From positions 248,001 to 312,000 of the forward strand of contig NZ_OZ197277.1 in assembly GCF_964291045.1 (NCBI RefSeq): 64,000 nucleotides of DNA. Reading direction: 5' to 3'. Below are positions 17,048 to 24,832 of the stretch, piece after piece (positions within the stretch are counted from its first letter, which is position 1; every line of letters starts with the position of its first letter). The notes under the pieces are model-generated. The model worked only from the letters and a program-made list of their open reading frames with translations, did no database searches and had not been told where the DNA came from. The position numbers and the translations under genes were made by a program. This stretch comes from PALSA-1444 sp964291045 (GTDB lineage: Bacteria > Chlamydiota > Chlamydiia > Chlamydiales > Rhabdochlamydiaceae).

Positions 17048-19045
17048 ATGCAATTTTTCCGAAAGCATCAAAAAAAATTCATCTTGATTCTTGTCATTGC
17101 CATGATAGCGCCTCTTGCTCTAAGCCTAAATGGCTTAACCTCTTCTGAAGAGGATCATAAGAGAGGGGCTATAGAAAGGGGAAGAGCCCCTTTTGTGCAA
17201 AAAGAAGCCTTGCTGAAGTTTTTTGCTTTAGGAAAAATCCCTGTTTTAGAGGAGATTTTTTTTAAGAGAGATCTTCTTCTTCTTATTGCAAAGATAGCAT
17301 ATGCAAAGGTAGAAGAAGAGTTTCATCAAACGGTTTTGCATGCGAAGAAGTATACTTCAAGAGACTATCCATGGATGAAAGAAACTCTCCTACCTGATTC
17401 TAAGGAGAATAAAGCGCTTTTTCTGCTGAATACATTTCATCAAGTTAGAGAAGGGGCTCATTTCTTACCCCTTCATCATCTGGATTTTACCACATGGTTT
17501 GGACCTACATTTTCTCAAATCGTTACAGATGTCATTTTTCATCTAGCAAAAGTTGCTGAAGAAAAAGGGTATAAGATATCTTTTCAAGAGGCAAAAGAGC
17601 ACTTCATGAAAAGCTGTCAGGACATGCTTCACTTAAGATACCCAAAAGAAAAGATCCAAGCGCATCACGTCTCTCAGTTCATCTTGCACCATTTTCAGGT
17701 AAGCCCTATCCAAGAGAGAGATGTTATCTTATTATGGCAAAAGATTTTAAGTCTTCACGCCTATTTCCAAGATATGCAAAATACACCGCTTCTTGATCAG
17801 CCTTCTTATGAAGCCAGGCAAGATGTGACTTTGCCAACAGCCCTTATTGAAGAGTACCGCTTTTCTCCTCTTTTTCAAATAAAAGATTTTAGCATGCTCC
17901 TTCAAATCCATGATTACTTCGAGGCGATATCTCCTCAGGGAATGTCTATTCTAGAGGCATCTTCTCCTATTTTTTATTCTCTTGAAGAGATTGAAAAGCA
18001 CCATCCAGAGCTCATTGGAGGGGTGTATGATTTAGAGATAAGAGAGGTGTCTAAAAAGCTTCAAATGAGTAGGATTTCTCTTCAAGAGGTGAGGCGCTTT
18101 GAAGAGAGCGATGCGGGGTGGCAGCTACTTTCCTTACATTTTCCTGCATTAAAAACAGCTGCAAAAGAGTGTGCAGGAAGTAGGAGAGCCTTTTTAGATC
18201 AGTGTCATCAGGAGCTTAGGTTAGAGGTGAGTCAAAAAGCAAGAGAGCATCTTGTGCATCCCTCTTTAGCACTGAATTACGAGATGTTAGAAAAGGCTCC
18301 TTTAGAGAAAAAGCGTCTTCTGATTGCGTCTCAGTTATCCCCAATCCAAGAAATGGATCAGCAGCAGCAGTTTTTTCAAAAACTCCGAGAGTCTAAAGAG
18401 AAAGAGCATCTTTTTTTTAGCACAATAGACACCTCTTATTCGGTTCATGTGCTTCAAAAACCTCGGCATTTAGTCTTAATGCCACTTCAAAGGGTATTTC
18501 TTGACGGGGTGTTAAAAAAGCGGCTACATCAAAAGCTTAAAAGCCACTTCCAAGAAGCTAGAGAAAAAACGCCCTCTTCTTATCAAAATGCAGATGAGTC
18601 ATGGAAACGGTTTGATGAGGTGATACTTGATGTCGGAGCTTATGTGTATAGAGATGTTTTAAAAGAGATCTCTCCTGAGCCGCTTCCCTACGAGGCGTAT
18701 GTAGAGCGTCTTCTTACAAAAGTGCTAGAAAAGATCCGGCAAAACGTGATGCATTCTTTAGATAGCCAGGTTTTAGTAGATCTATGGCAGATTGAAAAGA
18801 AAGAAAAGGCACTTCAGCAAAAAGATGTGACATGCATGTCTCAAGAAGAGCTGTTTTCAAACCCTCCGGGGTTTATCTCACCTCTTATCGCATCTTCTAA
18901 TGGCCCTTTTTTCTACCGCATTCTTGCCCAAAAAGCTCCCTCTTATCCTCTTAGTCAAGTGTTAGAAGAGGGAAGAGATGTGCTGGGGAATGAGCACATT
19001 AAATATTTAATAGAGACTTTTTTACAGAGAAAGGATGATGTATGA
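17048..19045 (+). CDS. membrane-anchored PpiD/SurA-like chaperone, tentative
   Basis: A 665-residue protein with a short cytoplasmic basic tip and one membrane segment (about residues 11-28, ILILVIAMIAPLALSL), then a large, mainly helical periplasmic part. That layout and length resemble PpiD. I see no clear parvulin catalytic domain, and the identification rests on architecture. It is expected to assist envelope protein folding. It starts 28 bases after proS and its last codons overlap the next gene by 4 (ATGA), so it is co-transcribed with the CBM9-like gene and probably gcvH. It could instead be a Chlamydiota-specific family. Confidence 0.55.
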   Translation: MQFFRKHQKKFILILVIAMIAPLALSLNGLTSSEEDHKRGAIERGRAPFVQKEALLKFFALGKIPVLEEIFFKRDLLLLIAKIAYAKVEEEFHQTVLHAKKYTSRDYPWMKETLLPDSKENKALFLLNTFHQVREGAHFLPLHHLDFTTWFGPTFSQIVTDVIFHLAKVAEEKGYKISFQEAKEHFMKSCQDMLHLRYPKEKIQAHHVSQFILHHFQVSPIQERDVILLWQKILSLHAYFQDMQNTPLLDQPSYEARQDVTLPTALIEEYRFSPLFQIKDFSMLLQIHDYFEAISPQGMSILEASSPIFYSLEEIEKHHPELIGGVYDLEIREVSKKLQMSRISLQEVRRFEESDAGWQLLSLHFPALKTAAKECAGSRRAFLDQCHQELRLEVSQKAREHLVHPSLALNYEMLEKAPLEKKRLLIASQLSPIQEMDQQQQFFQKLRESKEKEHLFFSTIDTSYSVHVLQKPRHLVLMPLQRVFLDGVLKKRLHQKLKSHFQEAREKTPSSYQNADESWKRFDEVILDVGAYVYRDVLKEISPEPLPYEAYVERLLTKVLEKIRQNVMHSLDSQVLVDLWQIEKKEKALQQKDVTCMSQEELFSNPPGFISPLIASSNGPFFYRILAQKAPSYPLSQVLEEGRDVLGNEHIKYLIETFLQRKDDV

Positions 19046-19680
19046 TTTCAGGTTATCTAGACCCTTTAGCGCCGATGCACTTTTTCACTCTTCACCACCG
19101 TATTCCGTATCTTGAAAAGGGAAAAGATATTCCTATGGGTAAAAAGTATCAACTTCCTTCAACAGAGCCCTTTTTAGGAGAAGATCACTTTGCAGAAGCT
19201 TATGCAAGTTGGAATGAATCGGGCATTAAACTGCGGTTTATTGTCTCTAAGCCGTTTGAAACAGCGGTGTATCCTCAATTTACACAAGGAGATGCCATTG
19301 AGCTCTTTGTAGATACAAGGGATCTCAAAGATACAGGATTTGCAACGAGGTTTTGTCACCACTTTCTCATTTTACCTCAAGAAGTTCAAGGGGTACGGGC
19401 TTTAGAGCTGTCGCATTTTAGAGCAGAAGATAGCCATCCACTGTGTGAGCCAGATCTTATTATCACGCAGTTCATGGAAAGCTCAAAAGAGTATTTTGTA
19501 GAGATTACGCTTCCCTTAGAGGTTCTTTATGGATTTGATCCTACCCAATTTGATAAGTTAGGACTCACCTATACAGTGCACCGGCCTAAGGGAAAACCGC
19601 AACATTTTACCCTCTCTTCGAGCTATGTTACAATCGGGGCAAACCCTTCGATGTGGTCCAGTTGCCATCTCATTAAATAA
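19042..19680 (+). CDS. CBM9/DOMON-like beta-sandwich protein, function unknown
   Basis: A 212-residue protein. The segment around residues 50-110 (AYASWNESGIKLRF, then GDAIELFVDTRDLKDTG and FCHHFLILP) resembles the family 9 carbohydrate-binding/DOMON-like fold, in which a Trp and an acidic loop contact the ligand. No signal peptide is visible, so a cytosolic role is likely. The ligand is unknown. It overlaps the upstream gene by 4 bases, and a 14-codon reading frame precedes the following gcvH. In C. trachomatis uncharacterised genes also lie between gcvH and lplA; equivalence was not tested. Confidence 0.6.
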   Translation: MISGYLDPLAPMHFFTLHHRIPYLEKGKDIPMGKKYQLPSTEPFLGEDHFAEAYASWNESGIKLRFIVSKPFETAVYPQFTQGDAIELFVDTRDLKDTGFATRFCHHFLILPQEVQGVRALELSHFRAEDSHPLCEPDLIITQFMESSKEYFVEITLPLEVLYGFDPTQFDKLGLTYTVHRPKGKPQHFTLSSSYVTIGANPSMWSSCHLIK

Positions 19681-19693
19681 TAGGAGCTGCTGT

Positions 19694-19738
19694 ATGAACA
19701 TCAAGAAAAACACGCCAGCGTTAATAATCAAAGGGTAA
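19694..19738 (+). CDS. possible 14-codon leader peptide before gcvH
   Basis: ATG at 19694 has AGGAG 7 bases upstream and runs 14 codons to TAA at 19736, four bases before the gcvH start. The peptide is basic (MNIKKNTP...). Its end carries the AAGGG that serves as the gcvH ribosome site, so translation of the two could be coupled. It may be chance. Confidence 0.3.
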   Translation: MNIKKNTPALIIKG

Positions 19739-19742
19739 GAGT

Positions 19743-20105
19743 ATGAAGCGATTTACAGATTCACATGAATGGATCAAGATGGATCAAGAAGAGGGGATTG
19801 TAGGGATTACAGCGTATGCTCAAAAAGAGTTAGGAGATGCTGTTTATATCTCTTTACCTACACCTGGACATCAGGTAAAAAAAGGGGAAGAGATTGTAGT
19901 TTTAGAATCTACAAAAGCAGCAGCTGATGTGTATTCACCTGTCTCTGGTGTGATTACATGTATTAACACAGCAATCCAAGATAATCTCTCTCTTCTCAAT
20001 CACAGTCCAGAATCAGAAGGGTGGCTCTACCGCATTAAGCCCTTAGATCCATCTGAGCTCTTAGAGCTGATGAGCCAAGAGGCGTATGAAGAGATGGTGA
20101 GATAA
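19743..20105 (+). CDS. gcvH: glycine cleavage system H protein
   Basis: A 120-residue lipoyl carrier. The start FTDSHEWI is characteristic of H proteins. The lipoyl-lysine is Lys58 in LESTKAAADVYSPVSG. The C-terminus (SEGWLYRIKP) is normal. In the full system it shuttles the aminomethyl group between the P, T and L proteins. No gcvP or gcvT is present in this window, as in Chlamydia, where GcvH is kept with lipoate ligase. The likely partner is LplA, encoded at 14793. Confidence 0.95.
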   Translation: MKRFTDSHEWIKMDQEEGIVGITAYAQKELGDAVYISLPTPGHQVKKGEEIVVLESTKAAADVYSPVSGVITCINTAIQDNLSLLNHSPESEGWLYRIKPLDPSELLELMSQEAYEEMVR

Positions 20106-20138
20106 CAGATAGAGAGTATGAGGACTGACTCTCTATTG

Positions 20139-20216
20139 ATGAGGCTATTTTCTATTTTTAGAGAGAGCTACACATATGTAAGAGAGTGTAGCCTCATGAT
20201 GAGTGTTATTTTTTAA
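20139..20216 (+). terminator. structured spacer after gcvH, possible terminator
   Basis: ATGAGGCTA (20139-20147) pairs with TAGCCTCAT (20189-20197), followed within 20 bases by a T-run near 20210-20216. A second hairpin TAGAGAGT/ACTCTCTA (20110-20135) precedes it. Together they probably end the lplA-gcvH transcript. Confidence 0.5.
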
Positions 20217-20229
20217 ATGAGGGGAGCGT

Positions 20230-20940
20230 ATGCATCCTATTTTACAACATTTAAGTCAAAACCCATTTTTACAAAAAATCGTGAGGCAGCTTTTTCCCCC
20301 ACAATGCCTTTATTGTAAACTCTTACATGATCAGCTTGGAGTGTATCTCTGTCAGAGGTGTCTTAGCTACTTAGAGCCTCTTAAACCTCGAGTATTAAGC
20401 CCCATCATGGTGACATTTCCAGGAAGAGGCCCTCCTGTCATATTAATCAAAAAACTAAAAACACACCCTGACCCTCAGCTTGCTTCTTTATTAGCAGCTT
20501 ATATGGTGATTCAATATACAAAGAGCTCCTACCCTATTCCTGATCTTATCACAGCTGTTCCCTCCCATCTATTAAGGAGACTTCACCTCGGAGATAACAT
20601 AGCTGAGATGTTAGGAAAAGAGGTGGCAAAGCTTCTTCAAAGGCCCTTTGTGATGTTACTGAAGCGTCAAGCGCAGAAGGTTAGACAAGATTTGATTCCT
20701 AAAGAAGAGAGGCTACTTTTATCCTCCGAGGAGTTTATGTGGATAGGAAACATGAGCATCAAAGGTCAAAATATTCTTCTTATTGATGATACAGTCACAA
20801 CAGGATCGACTTTAAGATGCAGCGCTTTACACTTAGAAAAACAAGGGGCTCATCAAGTGATTCAGATGGGGTGTGTGGATCAAGGGTATCTTAAAGATGA
20901 AAGGAGTCATCTGCACTCTTTTGATGAAAAGAGGGAGTGA
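20230..20940 (+). CDS. ComF-family phosphoribosyltransferase-like protein
   Basis: A 236-residue protein with a zinc-ribbon-like N-terminus (CLYCKLL...LCQRCLSYL, two Cys pairs near residues 33-55) and a C-terminal phosphoribosyltransferase fold with ILLIDDTVTTGSTLRCSA, the PRPP-binding motif. ComFC relatives act in DNA uptake and recombination; the enzymatic activity remains unclear in the family. The start at 20230 has GGGGAGC 4 bases before it. It follows a probable terminator and precedes the first LRR-NEL gene, so it marks the end of the core block. Confidence 0.88.
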   Translation: MHPILQHLSQNPFLQKIVRQLFPPQCLYCKLLHDQLGVYLCQRCLSYLEPLKPRVLSPIMVTFPGRGPPVILIKKLKTHPDPQLASLLAAYMVIQYTKSSYPIPDLITAVPSHLLRRLHLGDNIAEMLGKEVAKLLQRPFVMLLKRQAQKVRQDLIPKEERLLLSSEEFMWIGNMSIKGQNILLIDDTVTTGSTLRCSALHLEKQGAHQVIQMGCVDQGYLKDERSHLHSFDEKRE

Positions 20941-21140
20941 TATCTTCTTGAATAGTTTTTTCATATTAAGTATCTGAGGCTATCTAGATTCTTCTTCAAA
21001 AACTTTAAGGTGAAAATTATTTTAATGGACTTGGAAAAGCAAGAGATATGGTAATTTGAGAACAACGTACAGGGATTAATGAGGATGAGTTGAAAAATCA
21101 CCTATGATTCTTGAAGTTGAAAATTTCATTAAGGATAGCC

Positions 21141-24100
21141 GTGCACATTTCACCCAAAGACACCTCTCAAGCTTACACGCTGCATCCCCTTCAAACTCTT
21201 CCCTCTTCAGAATATGAAAGGGTTATTTTAGCAGAAGAGCTAACTCAATTAACTGCTTTAGAAAAACTCCCTTTTTCTCTCTTGATCCGGGGAGATGTGC
21301 ACATGTGTGCTGCAAACATCTCTTCTTTTCTGCTTTTAAGTTCAAAAGAAGTGACCATAGAAGGATCGCTGAGTTGGGATAGTCAAGACGCTTCAGATTT
21401 TTTGGGGAAGCAGCTCTATGATCATCAAGAAAGGGGGCAGAGTTTTTTACCTTTAAAGCTAACGGTTCAAAAAGATCTTAATCTCTCTCACTCCACATAT
21501 TTAAGGCATTTACCAGAGGAGCTTCATGTGAGAGGCTCTCTTAATCTCTCAGAATGTACGCAGTTGACACATCTTTCTCCCAAACTAACAGTGGGAGAAG
21601 ATCTTGAGTGCGCAGGGTGTGTCTCTCTTACAGCCTTACCTTCTGGAATACAAGTAGGGGGAGGAGTGAACCTCTTGAGATGTCTTGCGCTCACCTTTCT
21701 TCCAGAGAATTTGACTATAAAAAAAGATCTTTTTTTAACCGGTTGCAAGGCGCTTACAACTCTATCACGGGGCCTTAAAGTAGGAGGTTCTTTAGATCTA
21801 AAAAATACAGCTATTTCCGCTCTTCCAGAAGATATGGAGGTGGGAATGGATCTTATCCTCTATGACTGCAGATCTCTTGTAGCTCTCCCTAAGAGGCTTC
21901 AAATAAGAGGCTCTCTTAACTGCTATGGATGTAAAGCTCTTATAGCCCTTTCTGAAGAGCTTGAAGTGGGGAAAAATCTGATTCTTTCAGCTTGCAGATC
22001 TCTTGAGCATTTACCTAAGAGACTAAGAGCTGGAGGGTCTCTTAACTTCACCGACTGTAAAGCTATAAAGTATATTCCAGATGATCTAGAAGTGGGAAAA
22101 GACCTTATCCTTTTTAATTGCATAGCTCTTACACAGCTACCAAAGAGGCTTAAAGTGAAAGATTCTTTGGATCTTTCTCATTGCATCAAGCTGACGCATC
22201 TTTCTGAAGATTTAGAGGTGGGAAAAGATCTGAAACTGCACTCTTGTAAGGCACTTACAGCCATACCGTTTGGAATTAAAGTGGGAGGCTCCTTCATCTT
22301 ATCTGGATGTGTAGCATTAAGAGCTCTTCCTGAGGGGCTTGAAGTTAAAAAAATGCTTGCCTTATCAAACTGTAAAGCGCTTGTTAGCTTACCTTCCAAA
22401 CTGAAAGTAAAAGGATCTTTAGATTTATCAGAATGTGTAGCGCTCACCCATCTACCCTCTGATCTTGAAGTGGGCATGGATCTTCTGTTGTGTAATAATC
22501 AAGCTCTTCAAGTCCTACCTAAGGGGATCAAAATTGAGGGGTCTCTTAACTTATCAGGATGTGTAGGGCTAAGAGCTCTTCCTGAAGATTTGGAAGTTAA
22601 AAAAGATTTAACCCTTTATGGCTGCAAAGCTCTTATCAGATTAGAGAGAGGGCTTAAAGTGGGAGGCTCTCTTGATCTTTCTTATTGCGTAGGTCTCACA
22701 GATCTTTCTGAGGAGCTAGAAATTGGAAGAGATCTTCATCTCTCTTTTTGTGGATCTTTGAGAGCGGTTCCTCAAAAACTTCATATTAGAGGCTCTCTTG
22801 ATCTTTCTCACTGCATACAGCTGACTCATCTTCCCTCTCAGCTTGAAGTTGAAGAAGACCTTACGCTCTCTCACTGCAAAGCTTTAATCACTCTTCCTTA
22901 TCATCTGAAAGTGGGAGGTTCTCTTGATCTTTCTCACTGCATACAGCTGACTCATCTTCCCTCTCAGCTTGAAGTTGAGGAAGACCTTACGCTCTCTCAC
23001 TGCATAGCGCTGATCACTCTTCCTGAAGGGCTTACAGTGCAAAAGGATCTCATCCTTCATCATTGTGTATCGGTGAGTACTCTTCCTCATCAGCTTCAAG
23101 TGAAAGGGTCTCTTGACTTAAGTTACACATCTTTAACACATCTTCCAGAAGATCTTGAAGTGGGAAAAGACTTCAGTCTCTATGGATGTACATTCCTTAC
23201 CCTGTTACCTCAGGGGTTAAAAATAAAAGGGTTTTTAGATCTTAGTGAAACAGCTTTGATCACGCTTCCAGAAGGACTGGAGGTGGGAAAAGATCTGCAT
23301 TTAACAAAATGTACAGCTTTAAGAGTGATGCCTAAGAGGCTTAAAGTAGGAGGATCTTTAAATGGCTCATACTGCACCTCTTTAAGAGAGCTTCCAGAAT
23401 ACCTAGAAGTAGGAAGAGATCTGATTCTTTTGCATTGTATAGCGCTCACAGCTTTACCTCGGGAGCTCCATTTAGGGGGTAATTTAAATCTGACCAGTTG
23501 CTCTCATATCACCTCTTTACCTAATTGGATAAGGGAGCTAGGAAGGTGTAAGGACGGATCAACGCGCATTGTAGATCTCACAGGATCTAGTCTTTCTTTA
23601 CCGATTTTGTCGAGATTACAAGAACTATCTAGTGTAGCTAGGGGCGTGCGGTTTTATTTTTCTTTAGAATCGTTTAAGACATCTGATCTCGGATTTAAGA
23701 CGCTGTTATCGGCTCTTCAATTTTGGGAAATGTATGCGTTAGAAGAGCCGTCTTTCAAGCTTGAAACAGGGCACCTAGAAACAGTCTGTCAGAAATTTCA
23801 GCAAAGAAAGATATCACTTAAAGATCAAGAAAACCTTTTAACCTTTTTGACAAGACTTACAGTAACGGCTGATTTTCAAAATAAAGTGACAAGGACACCT
23901 CTTGCGATTCAGCTTCTTCAACTCCTAAAGCTTATGGCAGATGATCTAGACATCTCTTCTCAGGCAGCGCTTCTCATTCATCAAGGGCTCTCTTCTTGTG
24001 ATGACAGAGTGATGACAACGTTTAGCGATCTTATGCTATATCAAAAATTGCATAGGCTTCAGCAAGACTCTGTGACAGCCGAGGAGCTTAAAACCGCTGC

Positions 24101-24617
24101 AAGGGGCTTATTTTTGTTAGAAGAGCTAAATAAAAAGATCACGCTCTATACAAGAGAGCTTTATTTTGTAGATGAAGTGGAAGTCACGATGGCGTTTCAT
24201 ATTCGGCTCCAGCAAATGTTAGAACTTCCTCTTGAGACTAAGGGGATGCTCTTTAGAGGGTGCGTCTCTATTTCAGATGAAGAGATCGATAGGGTAGGTG
24301 AGCTGGTTTTACAAGAAATGACCCAAAGTTCATTTGAAGCCTTTTTAGCTGTTTGGAATCCTTGGAACAGATATCAAAGAAGATTATTGGTTTCCCCTTG
24401 GGAAAATCTTCCTACTATAGATCAGAAAGCATCCCTTACAGACATTTGCCCCTACCTTCAAGATACACCAGAGCAGCCCGTACTTTATAACAATGTGGTG
24501 TATGATTATGCTCCGTTCATCAGAAGATACATTGAAGAGGGTGTGGATTTAACTAGAGAAAAGGTGCATATTGATAGGCTTTTTCGCATGGAGTTTTTAG
24601 ATCTATCTCCTTCTTGA
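21141..24617 (+). CDS. LRR protein with NEL-type E3 ubiquitin ligase domain and U-box-like tail
   Basis: I choose GTG 21141 (AAGGAT just upstream) because the protein then starts MHISPKDTS and aligns end to end over 37 residues with the paralogue's MRISNIENS. That gives 1158 residues. An N-terminal cap (1-120) leads into 32 leucine-rich units from Leu124 to about 793. They are 21 residues each, of the form LxxLPxxLxVxxxLxLxxCxx; three units are 20 residues and lack the Cys position. Then follows a helical domain matching IpaH/SspH NEL ligases: catalytic Cys953 in SCDDRV (the C-x-D motif), YFVDEVEVTMAF, and VWNPWNRYQRR. From Cys1103 (CPYLQDTP...PVLY...VYDY) a short U-box-like segment ends the protein. 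It is expected to be a secreted effector that ubiquitinates host proteins through a Cys-ubiquitin intermediate. No Sec signal is seen; type III secretion is inferred from the family. Confidence 0.9.
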   Translation: MHISPKDTSQAYTLHPLQTLPSSEYERVILAEELTQLTALEKLPFSLLIRGDVHMCAANISSFLLLSSKEVTIEGSLSWDSQDASDFLGKQLYDHQERGQSFLPLKLTVQKDLNLSHSTYLRHLPEELHVRGSLNLSECTQLTHLSPKLTVGEDLECAGCVSLTALPSGIQVGGGVNLLRCLALTFLPENLTIKKDLFLTGCKALTTLSRGLKVGGSLDLKNTAISALPEDMEVGMDLILYDCRSLVALPKRLQIRGSLNCYGCKALIALSEELEVGKNLILSACRSLEHLPKRLRAGGSLNFTDCKAIKYIPDDLEVGKDLILFNCIALTQLPKRLKVKDSLDLSHCIKLTHLSEDLEVGKDLKLHSCKALTAIPFGIKVGGSFILSGCVALRALPEGLEVKKMLALSNCKALVSLPSKLKVKGSLDLSECVALTHLPSDLEVGMDLLLCNNQALQVLPKGIKIEGSLNLSGCVGLRALPEDLEVKKDLTLYGCKALIRLERGLKVGGSLDLSYCVGLTDLSEELEIGRDLHLSFCGSLRAVPQKLHIRGSLDLSHCIQLTHLPSQLEVEEDLTLSHCKALITLPYHLKVGGSLDLSHCIQLTHLPSQLEVEEDLTLSHCIALITLPEGLTVQKDLILHHCVSVSTLPHQLQVKGSLDLSYTSLTHLPEDLEVGKDFSLYGCTFLTLLPQGLKIKGFLDLSETALITLPEGLEVGKDLHLTKCTALRVMPKRLKVGGSLNGSYCTSLRELPEYLEVGRDLILLHCIALTALPRELHLGGNLNLTSCSHITSLPNWIRELGRCKDGSTRIVDLTGSSLSLPILSRLQELSSVARGVRFYFSLESFKTSDLGFKTLLSALQFWEMYALEEPSFKLETGHLETVCQKFQQRKISLKDQENLLTFLTRLTVTADFQNKVTRTPLAIQLLQLLKLMADDLDISSQAALLIHQGLSSCDDRVMTTFSDLMLYQKLHRLQQDSVTAEELKTAARGLFLLEELNKKITLYTRELYFVDEVEVTMAFHIRLQQMLELPLETKGMLFRGCVSISDEEIDRVGELVLQEMTQSSFEAFLAVWNPWNRYQRRLLVSPWENLPTIDQKASLTDICPYLQDTPEQPVLYNNVVYDYAPFIRRYIEEGVDLTREKVHIDRLFRMEFLDLSPS

Positions 24618-24740
24618 TTTTGAGAAATACCTTACAAGGATGATAGATGTATAATAAAATTTTAAGAGATTTGATCTCACATCAGCTCCAATCACTTAAG
24701 GCAGATATTCTTAAAGAGGGGATTTTTTTGATTCAAAAAA

Positions 24741-24762
24741 ATGCCCCTTGAATCAGGGGCAT
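24741..24762 (-). terminator. rho-independent terminator of the AAA/PD-(D/E)XK gene
   Basis: ATGCCCCT (24741-24748) and AGGGGCAT (24755-24762) form a perfect stem with a 6-base loop. On the minus strand a T6 run follows directly. A second hairpin GCACCC/GGGTGC lies at 24791-24814, nearer the stop codon. On the plus strand it may also stop the NEL gene. Confidence 0.8.
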
Positions 24763-24832
24763 GAGTTTTGATCAGTAGCTAGTGGATTTAGCACCCACCC
24801 AAAGAAGGGGGTGCAAAATCATAGGACACTTT

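Noticed and set aside
21111..21140. TTG start for the first LRR-NEL gene
   Set aside because: No ribosome site; the GTG at 21141 has one and matches the paralogue's N-terminus residue for residue in length.
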